Positions 34,960 through 46,734 of a stretch of DNA of 64,000 nt are shown here, in pieces. Every line of letters begins with the position of its first letter. Positions within the stretch are counted from its first letter, which is position 1. The DNA lies in NCBI GenBank assembly GCA_963930645.1, contig OZ005656.1, positions 273,831,395-273,895,394 on the forward strand, written 5' to 3'. A model generated the notes under the pieces. The model was not told the origin of the DNA, did no database searches, and was given only the letters and a program-made list of their open reading frames with translations. Made by a program: the position numbers and the translations under genes. Source of the stretch: Salticus scenicus (taxonomy: Eukaryota > Arthropoda > Arachnida > Araneae > Salticidae).

Positions 34960-35605
34960 TATAAATTTTTATATTAGACCTTATAACTATTTTTTGTATT
35001 AGATTTATATTATTATTTTTATATTATATTTTTATAATAATACAATATTAGTAACATCTTTCACTTTTCGAGACATTTTCATTAATGTCTGAGAATTAAA
35101 TTACATTTCCTTTGAAAAAGAACAGAAATAACACGCGATGCCACGTAATATTTGTCCATTAAATATGTTCAATTATATGAATGCAATTAAAAAGTTCGTT
35201 TTGATTAATTAAAATCTTGTTTTATTTATGTGTTCTACTAAAACGGGAAACGTGCATGTCTTTCGTGTATTTATTTAGAAGTAATGTGATGTTTTTAATT
35301 AAATATATTGTAAACAAGGTACATCATATTATAATCTAATTAAAATGTACGAATAAAAGTTATGCGTGTATAGTAATGTCTTTTAATTAAAAACAATTTA
35401 AAGTTTGAGTTGATATCTTTTATGTACTTTTTAAAGAACAAATAAAAATTAATTATATATGAAAATGGCACAAGAATGTTTAGCTGAAACTTTCGACAAC
35501 GATTATTTATGAAATGTACAGGGAATTAATTTCAGACCAATATAAAGTTTAGTGATGCAGTATATAAATCTCTCATGGAGTTTTTTAAAGAAACAACTTT
35601 CCACG

Positions 35606-35610
<5 letters not shown>

Positions 35611-35661
<51 letters not shown>
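35611..35661. repeat. (TA)n microsatellite, interrupted
   Basis: Two TA runs separated by a CA step. The same position in unit 2 also carries a TA run (41602-41651). Confidence 0.95.
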
Positions 35662-35662
<1 letters not shown>

Positions 35663-35699
35663 AGGAAGATATCTTTTAAACCTCGACTCTATTTTTCTC

Positions 35700-36150
35700 A
35701 GATTTAATAAAAATGTGAAAAAAAAATATGCCGTCAATTTCTTTATGAAATTTATTTTTTAAATATTTGTTTCAAATAGCTAAAAAATAAATTTGGTACA
35801 TCTATTTTAAAAAAAAAGTTCATTTTTTGGAGAAAAAATATGTAATCAACACGACTAGCTTATCTCGTAGACTGTCCAAAAAACGAGCTTTGCGTTTTAA
35901 AGGAATAACACTGACAGCTTCTTAATCAAGACGCAATTTTTCAAAGATATGAAAAATATAAAATCAAATATTGAATCTATTTCTTTATTAAATAGTTCTT
36001 AACTATTCATAAAGTCTAACTAAAGAAAACTTTGGCCCCGAATCAAAATTTACAAATCAGTAGGCAATAAAATTTCTATTAAAAACAAAATAAAGTAAGA
36101 AATGCAACTGACATCTCTCGTGGACTGTCCAAATAAACAACCTTGTGTTT

Positions 36151-36217
<67 letters not shown>

Positions 36218-36420
36218 CTTTTTAATCAAAGTGACATTTTACACAGATATGACAAAAATATGAAATAAAATATTACATTAAATTCTTTATTAAATAATTT
36301 AATTTCATAATTACGACTAACTAAAAGTTATTTTAGATACATATCTAAACTTTCATTTAAGGAGAAAGATAAAAGTAATTAATGTATTTTATATCTCTCA
36401 TGGACAGTCCAAAAAGCAGC
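35700..36420. repeat. Diverged tandem repeat, ~250-280 bp unit
   Basis: ATCTC-T-GACTGTCCAAA recurs at about 35863, 36114 and 36392, each followed by a short CAGC/CAACC segment. A (TA)n of about 62 bp (36154-36215) interrupts the second unit. The unit recurs in unit 3 (52370-52450 and around the Tc1-like insertion). Confidence 0.6.
36154..36215. repeat. (TA)n microsatellite
   Basis: About 62 bp of uninterrupted TA. Confidence 0.97.
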
Positions 36421-36889
36421 TAAATATAGTAGTGTCACCCTGTTGTCGGAACTCGACCAATTCCTTTAAATAAGCCTATAAATAATGAATATAGAGATTC
36501 AAAATTTCTGCGTAAATAATATTTTTAGTAATTAATCTATCCTTAAAAAAATAAAAAATAAAAATAAATAAAAAATAAATTAATTAATTAATTAATTAAA
36601 ATAAATAAATAATAACTATCACCTCCTTTATTTGCATAAATATACATATCCCCATGAACTTCGACATCCATATGTCTTTCAATTCGACATCAAAGTTCTT
36701 ATCCTGCGCAGTTCAATAGGTCTGTCGAAATAATCTGTCAACAATTTAAAAATATGTTGCTAGATAAATAAATACTAATTAATTAATTAATTGAAATAAA
36801 AGATAAAAATATAATAACTATCAGCATCTTTACTAACATAAAAATGCATGAATTAACATGTTTAACACATTAAGATGTTGTCACCAAGA

Positions 36890-37930
36890 ATCAGGCATTT
36901 TTAGAAAATGTCTGTCTGTGTGCTTGTTAGCTAAATATTGCGGATACTGTATCTATCGAACTAACGGAAAAAAGTTTGAGAAAATTCCATGTTGGTAATA
37001 CATTTAACTATGATTGGAACTTATTAGCTTCTGAGATGTATAGAATATCGCATGACAGGTGGCGCTTTTATGCTGCGATTTTCTCCATTTAAAGGAAGTC
37101 TATATCTTAACTTCTATAGCGTATAAAACTATATCTTAACGTCTATAGCGTATCCTTCTATAGCGTAAATTCACATAAATGCGGTATGTGGAATGTACGT
37201 AATGTCAAACGGGAGTGATTTAATTTGGGTTGTTATTAGACGTTATATTATGCTGCTATTTCATTTCTTAATACCAACAATTTATATTTGAAATTTGGTG
37301 GAATTTTTACCAATAGATATTCAAACATGACCATTTTAAAAATCGCAGATAGTAGTAGCAGCACACTTGTCGGGCGATATGCACCAAAATTAAATCAGTA
37401 TAATTTTTCATTACAGATACGTTACATAACGAGATTGTTACATATATATCACACAGATGTTGTGATATGGAATTTTCTTAAATGAATAAAATTACAGCAT
37501 AGCAACGCCACCTTTCATCCGATATGCAATCAATATGGTTCAGTAATTGAATCAATATGGTTGTGCGTATTATTCATCTTACAAAACAAGTTTTTTGCAT
37601 TTATATATTATAGAAAAAGAGATATTGCCTTCTAGTAAACTGAATTAAATCGCAGCACAAAAGCGCTAACTGTCGGCAGCTATGCACTCAAACAGAAAAA
37701 GAACAGTATTACATTATATTCACCTCATATACCAAGATTGGTGCGTTTATATACCCTACAGAAATTGAGATATAGTCTTTAAGTAAATGGAGAGAATCAC
37801 AGCACAGAAACTCCATCTATTAGGTGAAATAATGCAAAAATTATTCAGCACCAGCATAAATCAAGGTCTAACCAAAGATCAATATCACTGAAATTCCGTC
37901 CATTGGTTCGTGAGATGCAAAATTTTGCTA
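36890..37930 (+). repeat. Ancient family-B-like modules
   Basis: TTTTAGAAAATGTCTGTCTG (36898), CAGGTGGCGCTTTTATG (37060), ACAGCATAGCAACGCCACCT (37493), TTCAGCACCAGCATAAATCA (37844) and CCATTGGTTCGTGAGATGCA (37900) repeat modules of B(i). Between them are two or three diverged ~130-bp units ('GAGATAT...TTAAATGAATAAAAT...ACAGC'). Unit 2 has the counterpart at 41960-42620. Confidence 0.5.
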
Positions 37931-38009
37931 ATACATCATTACATTAATAAATATTATTTAGTTACTATTTGCGACTACACTTAAAACTAAATCTGGCACA
38001 TCTTTGGTT

Positions 38010-38090
38010 GGCTCTTAGGTTGGTTGGTTTGATGGGTTTTACGTCGCACTAATGCTGCGCAATAGCACATTTTTGGAAAAGAAATCCATT
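38010..38090 (-). repeat. Retroposon 3' tail (minus strand)
   Basis: On the - strand it reads TGCGCAGCATTAGTGCGACG, then TAAAACCCATCAAACCAACC, then AACCTAAG. The GTGCGACGTAAAAC motif plus AACC-type tail parallels the 25030-25275 element and the LINE tail at 2720. Confidence 0.5.
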
Positions 38091-39184
38091 TAGGTTAAAA
38101 TAAAGAGAGAATTCAAAGGAGCGGTAGCACTTAAAATTAAGTTTTAAGATTTTTTAGAGATAACTTACTCTATTGAACTATACAAAGAAGCAGCATAACG
38201 ATTTACATATATAATTTTTATTCATTGTTTTAATTTTCTGAAAATCATTATGAGAATGCTTATATACAATTCTGCATGTGCACTGCAAACCTTTTTTAAC
38301 ACATTCCAACAAAATATTTATGGAATTCCTTGAAACTGATATACGAAATTCAAGTTCACTGTGCTCCATAATGAATAATTTTCACCAATGGTTTGTTTAC
38401 AAGCATCTCTGAAAGAATCACACAGAATTGCATTTCATGGAAATTGTTTAGAAAGCCATATTTTATTTTCGCACAAATCATAATAATGTTTAATATTCAA
38501 ACACACAAAAGTGTTTTCCGTAGAATGAATCATTAGCATTATTAGTACTTGAAGAATCACACAAAAAATTCCGTATATATTAAAGGATGCAATTGGAAAT
38601 TGTTGTAATTGCATTTTTGTTCTTATTAAGCCATTTTAAAACTTTCTACCAGTGATTAAGATTTACTCTGATTTGCATTAATCCACCAGTCTGTGTTTGT
38701 ATTGTCCATCAGTCTGAATTTTCGACCTCTATCACCCGTAATTATTTTCAGAAAATTTTCAATATTTGTATTGTTGAAATTTACTATGATATGTTTCCTA
38801 CTTAAAAAGGTATAAACTTCATCATTGGTTTATATACAATTTAACCCAAAAGAATACCAATGCATTACGTTCTTTAAGAGGCATATATATAATTCTTATT
38901 TAAATAAATTTATACTGCAGAAATCGTAATGAAATAGACATTGGTTAATTATGTTTTCAATACTATTTGGTATGTTTAACGTTTAGATCTACCGGGCTAG
39001 AGTAAAAAATTTAGATTCATTTGTGGATTCATAAAGTACAACATAAAATTAATGACATTGATAAAATGAATTCATAAAGTGTATAAATGAATAATGAATT
39101 CATAAAGTGTATGAGTGAATTCATGAAATGAATTACAACGTAAATCAAATAAGTTGTTTCGTTTGTGAATAAATAAAATGAACT

Positions 39185-39240
39185 GAAATGGAAAAAAAAA
39201 AAAAAAAAAAAAAAAACTGAAGTTTTCTACGAAAAAAAAA
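39185..39240. repeat. Poly(A) tracts
   Basis: A runs at 39190-39217 and 39231-39247. Further A runs are at 39470-39499 and 39773-39799. Confidence 0.9.
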
Positions 39241-39393
39241 AAAAAAATAGCTTGGAAACGGCCAATGGCAAGGACTGGCATATAATATCGAAAGAAAAAT
39301 TTACACCCAATAAGAGTTGGATTCACCACCCCTTCCAAGAAAAAAAATCAACATATACTAATCAGTAAGGAGGAGCAGACAAGAATTCTAGCA

Positions 39394-39395
<2 letters not shown>

Positions 39396-39434
<39 letters not shown>
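39396..39434. repeat. (CT)n microsatellite
   Basis: About 38 bp of CT dinucleotides. Confidence 0.95.
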
Positions 39435-39467
39435 TGACCAGTCGAAAGCTGATAACATTCTCCAGAT

Positions 39468-39501
<34 letters not shown>

Positions 39502-39770
39502 TGGAATATGTAGCCAGGATCCTACGAGAAGAGCCAAAGCCTGTCCTGCATTTCCGATAAACAATATGAGTGGAGACATCCTCCCCTCTGCAAGTAACAA
39601 ATTTATTTATTTATTTTTTAAGAGCAAAATTTACTAAAATTAAAATTATATAGAAACATTTTTGAGACATTTTTGAGAACTCTTAAAAGGGACTTAATTA
39701 TCTGGTATCACATTTTAACTGAACTGTCAAAAACCATTTTGATATAATTTTGTTGTCTATAAGTAATCTG

Positions 39771-39801
<31 letters not shown>

Positions 39802-40273
39802 TAACATTGTAAGTGCAATCATTTAGAAGAATATAATTAATTTAAATAAATAACCTTCGCAGTCTAAAGAGTACCTGACTTTATTTTCTTACCAAGTAAT
39901 TTTCTTACGTAATATGTATATTGTGTGATTTAATCAGAACAATAGTAAATTATTTTAGATTAAATTATGAAAAGAATTTGGTCTAGGATAAATAATAATA
40001 ATAATAATTCTGATAATAAAATAATAGAGATATAAAATTATTAGTGTGAGTTGGAATTTTTTATTGCGATTCAGAAAAAGGTGTAAAAAACATATTTGAA
40101 TCTGGGTTTTCTCACATACTATCATAGTCAAATTATGCAATTTATAAAAACGTAATGTATCTTGGGGCTAAGTACTGACTACAGGTAAATTGATTTTTAG
40201 AAATATTCTGAATCATCCCAACAACAATATTGGCTATATATTAAAATTTATTTTTCCGACTAAGTGAAAATAA

Positions 40274-40346
40274 TGCGTGAACCGGGAGACGAACCCCAGA
40301 TCTTTGACTTATAATGTCAAGGCTCTATTAATTGAGCTATCCAGGC
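40274..40346 (-). repeat. tRNA-like fold, anticodon TAT position (SINE head or tRNA pseudogene)
   Basis: The - strand folds as a cloverleaf of 72 nt plus an A. The acceptor stem GCCTGGA/TTCACGC has 6 of 7 pairs counting one G-U. The D stem GCTC/GAGC is 4 of 4. The anticodon stem TTGAC/GTCAA is 5 of 5 with loop ATTATAA (TAT at 34-36, nominal Ile). The T stem TGGGG/CCCGG has 4 of 5 pairs. Against function: the D loop lacks GG and the T loop TTCGTCT has lost the conserved A58. It is followed on the - strand by CACTTAGTCGGAAAAATAAA, shared with the inverted repeat just downstream, so a SINE origin is likely. Confidence 0.6.
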
Positions 40347-40471
40347 CGACAACCGGTGGACATTACTCACTCAGACAAGCTTTAGGCAGAAACATCTGGT
40401 TTATCATGTAGATTGCTCAACAGAAATAAGCCGCAGGTAAAGGAAAACACCATTAAACAATGGGAGAAAGA

Positions 40472-40645
40472 ATTACAATATATTAAAATCACACAATCAA
40501 CAGATTGGGAAGAAAATCATATTTCTTGAAATTTATTTTTCCGACTGAGTGAAAGTCACTCAGTCACTCCGTCGGAAAAATAAATTTCAATAAATATGAT
40601 TTTCTTCTCAATCTGATGATTGCGTGATTTTAACATATTGTAATA
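40472..40645. repeat. Inverted repeat, ~80-bp arms
   Basis: ATTACAATATATTAAAATCA ... TTTATTTTTCCGACTGAGTG on the left pairs with the complement of 40565-40645 at about 90 percent; a spacer of a dozen bases lies near 40557-40567. The inner part (CCGACTGAGTGA) matches the tail that follows the tRNA-like head at 40274, so these are probably two inverted copies of one SINE tail. Confidence 0.75.
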
Positions 40646-41600
40646 TTGGCTATAGTTAAAAATTGCTGTTATTGCATTATCTTTTGTTTTAAGCGTTTTT
40701 AACTCTTTCCAAAAATTTTTAAGAGCGATCATAAATTCAGTTAGTCTGTTAGGAAAAATGGCATTCAAGATCAAATAAACGAGTACATATAGTTTGAAAA
40801 TGTTAATAATCTATATGAACCGTGTGATTTTTCTTTCCTTTATTTATTTATTTATTTATTTTCATGTGGATCTGGTATTTTGAATGAATCATTTTTTAAT
40901 TCGCTGCAAAGAAAATGTGTGCTTATTTCTACCCTAAAAACATTTAAAATATTCCATTTAGTTTTTATTTTTCGAATAATATCTTGATATATATCATTAA
41001 ATTTTAATAATTGCATTTGTATTAAAGAGAAAATAATCCAATGTTAGTTTTAAGTTTCGCTTTGCGAGACCGTTACTATAATGTCTGAGAATTAAATTAT
41101 ATTTTCTTTGAAAAAGAATAGAAATAACATGCGATGCCACGTGATATTTAGTCCATTACGTATGTTCAGTTATATGAATGCAATTAAAAAGTTCCTTTTG
41201 ATTAATTAAAATCTTGTTTTATTTATTTGCTTTATTAAAACGGGAAACGTGCATGTCTTTCTTGTATCTATTTAGAAGTAACGTGATGTTTTTAATTAAA
41301 TATATTGTAAACAAGGTACATCATATTATAATCGAATTAAAATGTCTGAATAAAAGTTATACGTGTATGGCAATGTCTTTTAATTAAAAAGAATTTAAAG
41401 TCTGAGTTGATATCTTTTATGTACTTTATAAAGAAGAAATACAAATTAATTATAACTGAAAATAGAACAAAAATGTTCAGCTGAAATTTGTCACATCGAT
41501 TATTTATGAAATGTGCAGGGAATGAATTTCAGACCAAAATAAATTTTATTGATACAGTATATACATCTTTCATGGATTTTTAAAGAAAACACTTTGTACA

Positions 41601-41601
<1 letters not shown>

Positions 41602-41651
<50 letters not shown>
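41602..41651. repeat. (TA)n microsatellite
   Basis: About 50 bp of TA, at the position matching 35611-35661 of unit 1. Confidence 0.97.
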
Positions 41652-41654
<3 letters not shown>

Positions 41655-43139
41655 AAATATAATTTTCTTAACCAAGACTGCCTTTTCCTAAGATTTAATA
41701 AAAATGTGAAAAAAAAAAAAAAAAAATGTGCCGTCAATTTCTTTATGGAATTAGTTTTTAAATTATTAGCTTAAAATAACTATCAGCCGATAGATGCTGC
41801 ATTTATATTAAAATTTTATTCAATTTACGGGATTGTTATATCCCAGATATTACGTTTTAAAAATACACCAATTTTGGTATAAAAGATAAAAATTTTAAAA
41901 GTAATGCTAATAAAAATTCTGTATATATCGGCCGAAAAGGGGCGTTGCTATTATTTTTCTTAATATTAAAATTTTATACAGGAAATTTGGTACAATTTTT
42001 TACCAGTAGATGCTCAGATATTACCACTTTAAAAATCGCAGATAGTAATAGGGCCATATATGCACCGTTATTGGAACAGTATAATTTTTCATACTAGATG
42101 TCTTAAATAGCGAGTTTTTTACATGTATTTAACACAAAAGTTGAGATATGAACTTTCCGTAAATGAATAAAATTACAGCATAGCAGTGTCACCTTGGATG
42201 TGATATGCAACCAAATTGAATCAACATGTTTTTACATATTATGCATCTCACATGCCAAGTTTGGTGCATTTATATATTATGAAAAAAAAAAAAATGTTGC
42301 CTTCTCGTAAAGAGAATTAAATCGTAGCACAAAAACGCCAATTGCCGGCTGATATGAACTCAAATTGAAATGACAGTATTACATAATATCCATCTCATGG
42401 TGCGTTTATATGCGCTACAGAAATTGAGATATAGTGATATAGCCTTTAAGTGAATGGAGATAATCACATAAGAGAAGCTCTAACTCTTGGGTGAGTTATA
42501 TTGCAAAAGTTAACTAGTACCAATTTAAATCAATGTCTAAGCAAATATCAATATTACTGAAATTCCACCTATTGGTTCGTAATAGGCAAAATATTGCGAA
42601 CACATCATTTTATTAATAATATTATTTAGTTACTCTTTGCGATTACCTTAAATAAATTTTTGCTATTAATTATTAACTAAATTTGGCACATCTATGGGAA
42701 AAGAAAAATCCATTTGAGACAAATAAAGGTAAATACCAAACGAGTGGAAACAATTAAAATTAAGTTTTAAGAATTTTTAAAGGTAACTTACTCTGTTGGA
42801 CTGTACAAAAAGAAAGAGCCTAACGATTAATATATATAATTTTTATTCCTTGTTTTGTTTTTTTTAAAATCTTTATGAAAATGCTTATGTACAATTCTGC
42901 ATGTATACTGCAAACCTTTTTCAACACCTTTCCAACAAAATATTTATGTTATTCTTAGAAACCGATATACGTCTTTCAAATTCACTATGGGATGATCCAT
43001 ATTGAATAAATACCACCAATGGTTTGTCTGCAGGGATCCCTGAAAGAATTCCTGAACATTACGTTTCATGGGAGTTACTTTAAAAAACCACATTTTAATA
43101 TCTTTAATTTTGCACAAATCATAATAACGTTTAATTTTC

Positions 43140-43900
43140 AAAAGCTCAGAAAGGGTTTTCCGTGGGAAATATGATTGGCATTAGGATTTACAGGACCACA
43201 CAAAAAATTCCGTATATATTGAATTGCTGGAATTGCAATTTTCTTTTTATTAAGCCATTTTAATCCTTTCTACCAGTGATTAAGATTCACTCTGATTTGA
43301 ATTAAACTACCAGACTGTTTTTGTGCCCGTCCGTCGATCTGACTTACCGTGCTCTATCGTCCACAAATATTTTCAGAAATTTTTGAAAATGATATGTATT
43401 GCTGAAGTTTACTATGATATGCTTCTAATTTAAAATGGTATAAATATCACCATTGGTTTATATACAGTTCAACCAGAAAGAATTCCAATGAATTACTTTC
43501 TTCAAGAGGCATTTGTCAAAGGCGCAGAAAGTGTTTTTCGTAGAAAGTATGATTAGCATTAAGATTTTCAGGACCACACAAAAAATTTCGTATACATTAA
43601 GGGCTGTTATTGGAAATTGCTGGAAATGTATTTCTGTTTTTATTAAGCCTTTTTAGCTTTTTCCTACCAATATCTGTGTGAGAATGCGATTTTAATTAAT
43701 CTAGCAGTCTGTTTTTGTGCCTGTCCATCGGTCTGACTTTCGTGCTCTATCGTTCGTAAGTATTTTCAGAAATTTTTGAAAATGATATATATTATTCAAA
43801 TTCAGAATAGTGTGTTTCCTATTTAAAGTGGTGCAAATATCACCACTGGTTTATATGTAGTTAAATCAAAAAGGATGCGAACGCATTACATTCTAGATCT
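43140..43900. repeat. Tandem duplication inside unit 2 (~375 bp x 2)
   Basis: GCTCAGAAAGGGTTTTCCGT (43144) recurs as GCGCAGAAAGTGTTTTTCGT (43521). Both copies continue GGACCACACAAAAAATT, GTCTGTTTTTGTGCC, CGGTCTGACTT-type text and ATCACCA-TGGTTTATAT. Unit 1 has only one copy (38505-38900). Confidence 0.7.
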
Positions 43901-44060
43901 ACAGATGCATATATAAATATAATTCTTATTTAAATGACTTTGTACTGCACAAATCATAGTGGAATAAGCATTTACAATTCATATGATAAAATCAATGTTT
44001 TCTATAGAATATGGTATGTTTAGCATTCAGATCTACCTGGCTAGACTAAAAAATGGCCAT

Positions 44061-44567
44061 GATTGGAAATTGCTGCTATTGCATTTTCTTTTGTTTTAAG
44101 TGTTTTTAACACTGTCCAACAACGCTAAAAATAGATTGGGAATTCAGTTAGTCTGTGTATCTGTCTGTCTGACCGTTAAGTGATTTTGTATGGTAACGTG
44201 CAGCCATGGTAAAATGATGCTAATAAGTGCTAATAAGAGCTAATAAATCTATGCAAACAGTATGATTTTTTACTCATTTTTTTCCTCTTTCAAAGGGAAT
44301 CTGGCAAGACATGTAAATTTATTAGCTCCAAATAAACTGCGTTCTTATCTGTACCTACAGATAAAACAAAAATAAGCGTATCATAAATTACAAAGTAAAA
44401 ATTTCTGATAAAATTAGTTATTATTATTATTATTATTAGATTTTTTAATGTCTCGAATAAGTAAAATCTTATCTTATACGAACACTTTTGGTGAAAAACT
44501 CTAAAATATGATTTTCTGCCGCAGAAAAAATGTATTTAATTCATTATATTATAAATTTCTTTATAGC
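44061..44567. other. Unit 2 continuation, AT-rich
   Basis: Parallels 40645-40950 of unit 1 (GCTGCTATTGCATTTTCTTT). A TTA microsatellite at about 44420-44440. No gene. Confidence 0.4.
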
Positions 44568-45204
44568 TTACTTTTTTACTTTCTTCTATATTTAATATAG
44601 AGAAAGTATTGGATTCGTAAAAATTTTCGACCTCGGGTTTTTGATGGATATACACGTTTTGAGAGCTGTAGAATACGATTTGACTATTTTTAGAAAATGT
44701 CTGTCTGTCTGTCTGTGTGTGTGTGTGTGTGTGTGACAAAATTTTGTGGCAACTGTATCTCAGGAACTACTGCACAGAATTTCATACAAATTGGTATGTA
44801 GTTGCACCTTGACATAAATTAGTGCCTATCAACTTTTGGTAAAAATTGTCTTACAGGTTGCGTTGCCATTCCGCTTTTTCTAAATTTTTAACATGGTGAT
44901 ATAGGACAAAATTTTGTATAAATGTGCTTAAAGAGAATTATTTTTTAGTAATCATTATAACATTTACAATAATTATTTATAATAGAGATAGTCAACTGGG
45001 AAAAAATTTTTGTACGTGTAGGAGCCTCGTCACCCCCCCTGAGGGGGAAGTCCCCCCTCGAGGGGAGTAAATTTTCAAGATGGGTATCTTTCGAAAGGTC
45101 TCATCAATACCTTTAAAACGAATGGTTGAACTATAAATCTGTGATAATTTAAAACAAAGTTATCGATTTTTTTTACTTTTAACAAAAAAAAAACTTAGAA
45201 AAAC
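44568..45204 (-). mobile_element. Family B(i) element, minus copy, left of cluster
   Basis: Begins with the hairpin TACTTTCTTCTATAT ... AATATAGAGAAAGTA, then a TCTGTCTGTCTGTGTG microsatellite (44700-44734), TATCTCAGGAACTAC, a TGGTATGTAGTTGCACC segment, CAGGTTGCGTTGCCA, and C/G-rich stems (45030-45066), then TGGGTATCTTTCGAAAGG and AATGGTTGAACTATAAATCT. It stops at 45200 where the next copy's ACTAGTATGTTG end begins, so its own terminal hairpin is missing. Confidence 0.65.
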
Positions 45205-45724
45205 TAGTATGTTGTGGAAACCACAAGACTTTCTTCTATATTTACCTATACATTTTCAATCAGTAACAATATTTAAAAAAAAAAAAAAAAATTTTTTTTT
45301 TTTTTTTTTTTTTTTTGTTAAAAGTAAAAAAAATCGATAACTTTGTTTTAAATTATCACAAATTTATAGTTCAACCATTCGTTTTAAAGGTATTGACGAG
45401 ACCTTTCGAAAGATACCCATCTTGAAAATTTATCCCCCCGGGGGGGTACTTCCCCCCTGGGGGGGGAAGCGATGCCCCCCCCATGCAGAAATTTTTTTTC
45501 CTAGTTACATACTACTATTATCAATAATTCATATTAATTTTACAATCACAAGATTAAAACAACTCTAATTATGCACATTTATATGAATTTTTGTCCTATT
45601 CTGCCATGTTAAAAATTTAGATAAAATGCTATCACAGCGCCACCTGTTGAGCTATTGATCCCCAAACATAATCAGCACCAGTTTATGTCGGGGACCAACT
45701 AAATACCAAGTTTGGTTAAATTTC

Positions 45725-45727
<3 letters not shown>
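45205..45727 (+). mobile_element. Family B(i) element, plus copy 2a (truncated)
   Basis: Starts ACTAGTATGTTGTGGAAACC and ACAAG, then ACTTTCTTCTATAT (45228-45241). It contains the ATCGATAACTTTGTTTTAAA module, TGGGGGGGGAAGCGATGCCC, CACAGCGCCACCTGTTGAGC (45635-45654) and ATACCAAGTTTGGTTAAATT, where it runs into a 30-base A run (45729-45759). It shows the intact site into which family A inserted in the 8353 copy (CAATAATTCATATTAATTTT). Confidence 0.65.
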
Positions 45728-45759
<32 letters not shown>

Positions 45760-45763
<4 letters not shown>

Positions 45764-46705
45764 TTTTTTTTGTTAAAAGTAAAAAAAATCGATAACTTTG
45801 TTTTAAATTATCACAGATTTATGGTTCAACCATTCGTTTTAAAGGTATTGACGAGACCTTTCGAAAGATACCCATCTTGAAACTTTGCTCCCCCCCGGGT
45901 GGGTACTTCCCCCCCCCCCCAGTGGGGGGGGAACCGATGCCCCCACATGCACAAAAATTTTTTCCCAGTTAACTATTACTATTATCAACGAGACCTTTCG
46001 AAAGATACCCATCTTGAAAATTTACTTCCCCGGGGGGGTACTTCCCCCCCAGGGGGGGGGAACCGATGCCCCCACATGCACAAAATTTTTTTCCTTGCTA
46101 ACTACTACTATTATCAATAATTCATATTAATTTTACAATCACAAGTGTAAAATAACTCTCTTTATGCCCATTTATACGGAATTTTGTCCTATTCTGCCAT
46201 GTTAAAAATTTGCATAAAATGCGATCACAACGCCACCTATTGAGCGATTGATCCCAAAATCTAATCAGCACCAGTTTATGTCAGGGTGCAACTAAATACC
46301 NNNNNNNNNNNNNNNNNNNNNNNNNNNNNNNNNNNNNNNNNNNNNNNNNNNNNNNNNNNNNNNNNNNNNNNNNNNNNNNNNNNNNNNNNNNNNNNNNNNN
46401 NNNNNNNNNNNNNNNNNNNNNNNNNNNNNNNNNNNNNNNNNNNNNNNNNNNNNNNNNNNNNNNNNNNNNNNNNNNNNNNNNNNNNNNNNNNNNNNNNNNN
46501 AAGTTTGGTTAAATTTCATTCATTGGTTCGTGAGATACAGCGTCCACAAAAAAATGATACAGACAGATAGACAGACATTTTCTAAAAACTATTAATTCGT
46601 GTTCTTCACATCCCAAAACATGTAAATCCATCATAAGGTGGACTTCGAAAATTTTCGCGAATTCAATACTTTCTCTATATTACATATAGAAGAAAGTAAA
46701 AATCG
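45760..46705 (+). mobile_element. Family B(i) element, plus copy 2b (with internal duplication and gap)
   Basis: Restarts at the TTGTTAAAAGTAAAAAAAAT module and carries two copies of the GAGACCTTTCGAAAGATACC block (45853 and 45990), so a ~140-bp part is duplicated. It includes ATCACAACGCCACCTATTGA, is broken by the 200 N, and ends with the hairpin ATACTTTCTCTATAT ... ATATAGAAGAAAGT (to 46697). Two open frames over 45885-46130 lie in G/C-run repeats and are not genes. Confidence 0.65.
46301..46500. other. Assembly gap (200 N)
   Basis: Exactly 200 N, a fixed-size scaffolder pad. The flanks ACTAAATACC and AAGTTTGGTTAAATTTC are directly adjacent in the copy at 45709-45727, so little or no sequence may be missing. 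Confidence 0.95.
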
Positions 46706-46734
46706 TATTATTATTATTTTTAAAACAAAACTTA

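Larger units (their letters stand above)
34960..40950 (+). repeat. Local segmental duplication, unit 1
   Basis: Colinear by eye with 40955 onward and, in part, with 50335 onward. Landmarks include AGAACAGAAATAACACGCGA (35125), AAAACGGGAAACGTGCATGT (35242), AAACAAGGTACATCATATTA (35313), GTTGATATCTTTTATG (35409), AAAATCGCAGATAGTAGTAG (37340), CTGCATGTGCACTGCAAACC (38272) and CAAAAAATTCCGTATAT (38562). The stretch 39010-40640 seems absent from unit 2 and holds the SINE head, an inverted repeat and microsatellites. No coding region recognised. Confidence 0.7.
40955..44060 (+). repeat. Local segmental duplication, unit 2 (left part)
   Basis: Matches unit 1 (34960-39010). Landmarks: AACATGCGATGCCACGTGAT (41127), AAAACGGGAAACGTGCATGT (41237), ACAAGGTACATCATATTATA (41311), AAAATCGCAGATAGTAATAG (42032) and CTGCATGTATACTGCAAACC (42897). 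A stretch corresponding to 40645-40950 follows at 44050-44350. The unit is about 1 kb shorter than unit 1 through deletions. Confidence 0.7.

Noticed and set aside
39072..39637. Frames spanning A/T runs
   Set aside because: Poly-Phe or poly-Lys translations of homopolymers.
40274..40346. Functional tRNA-Ile(TAT) gene
   Set aside because: The T loop lost A58, the D loop lacks GG and a T-stem pair is broken; the shared SINE tail follows.
46286..46570. Frames over the N run
   Set aside because: Translation of N positions; not real.
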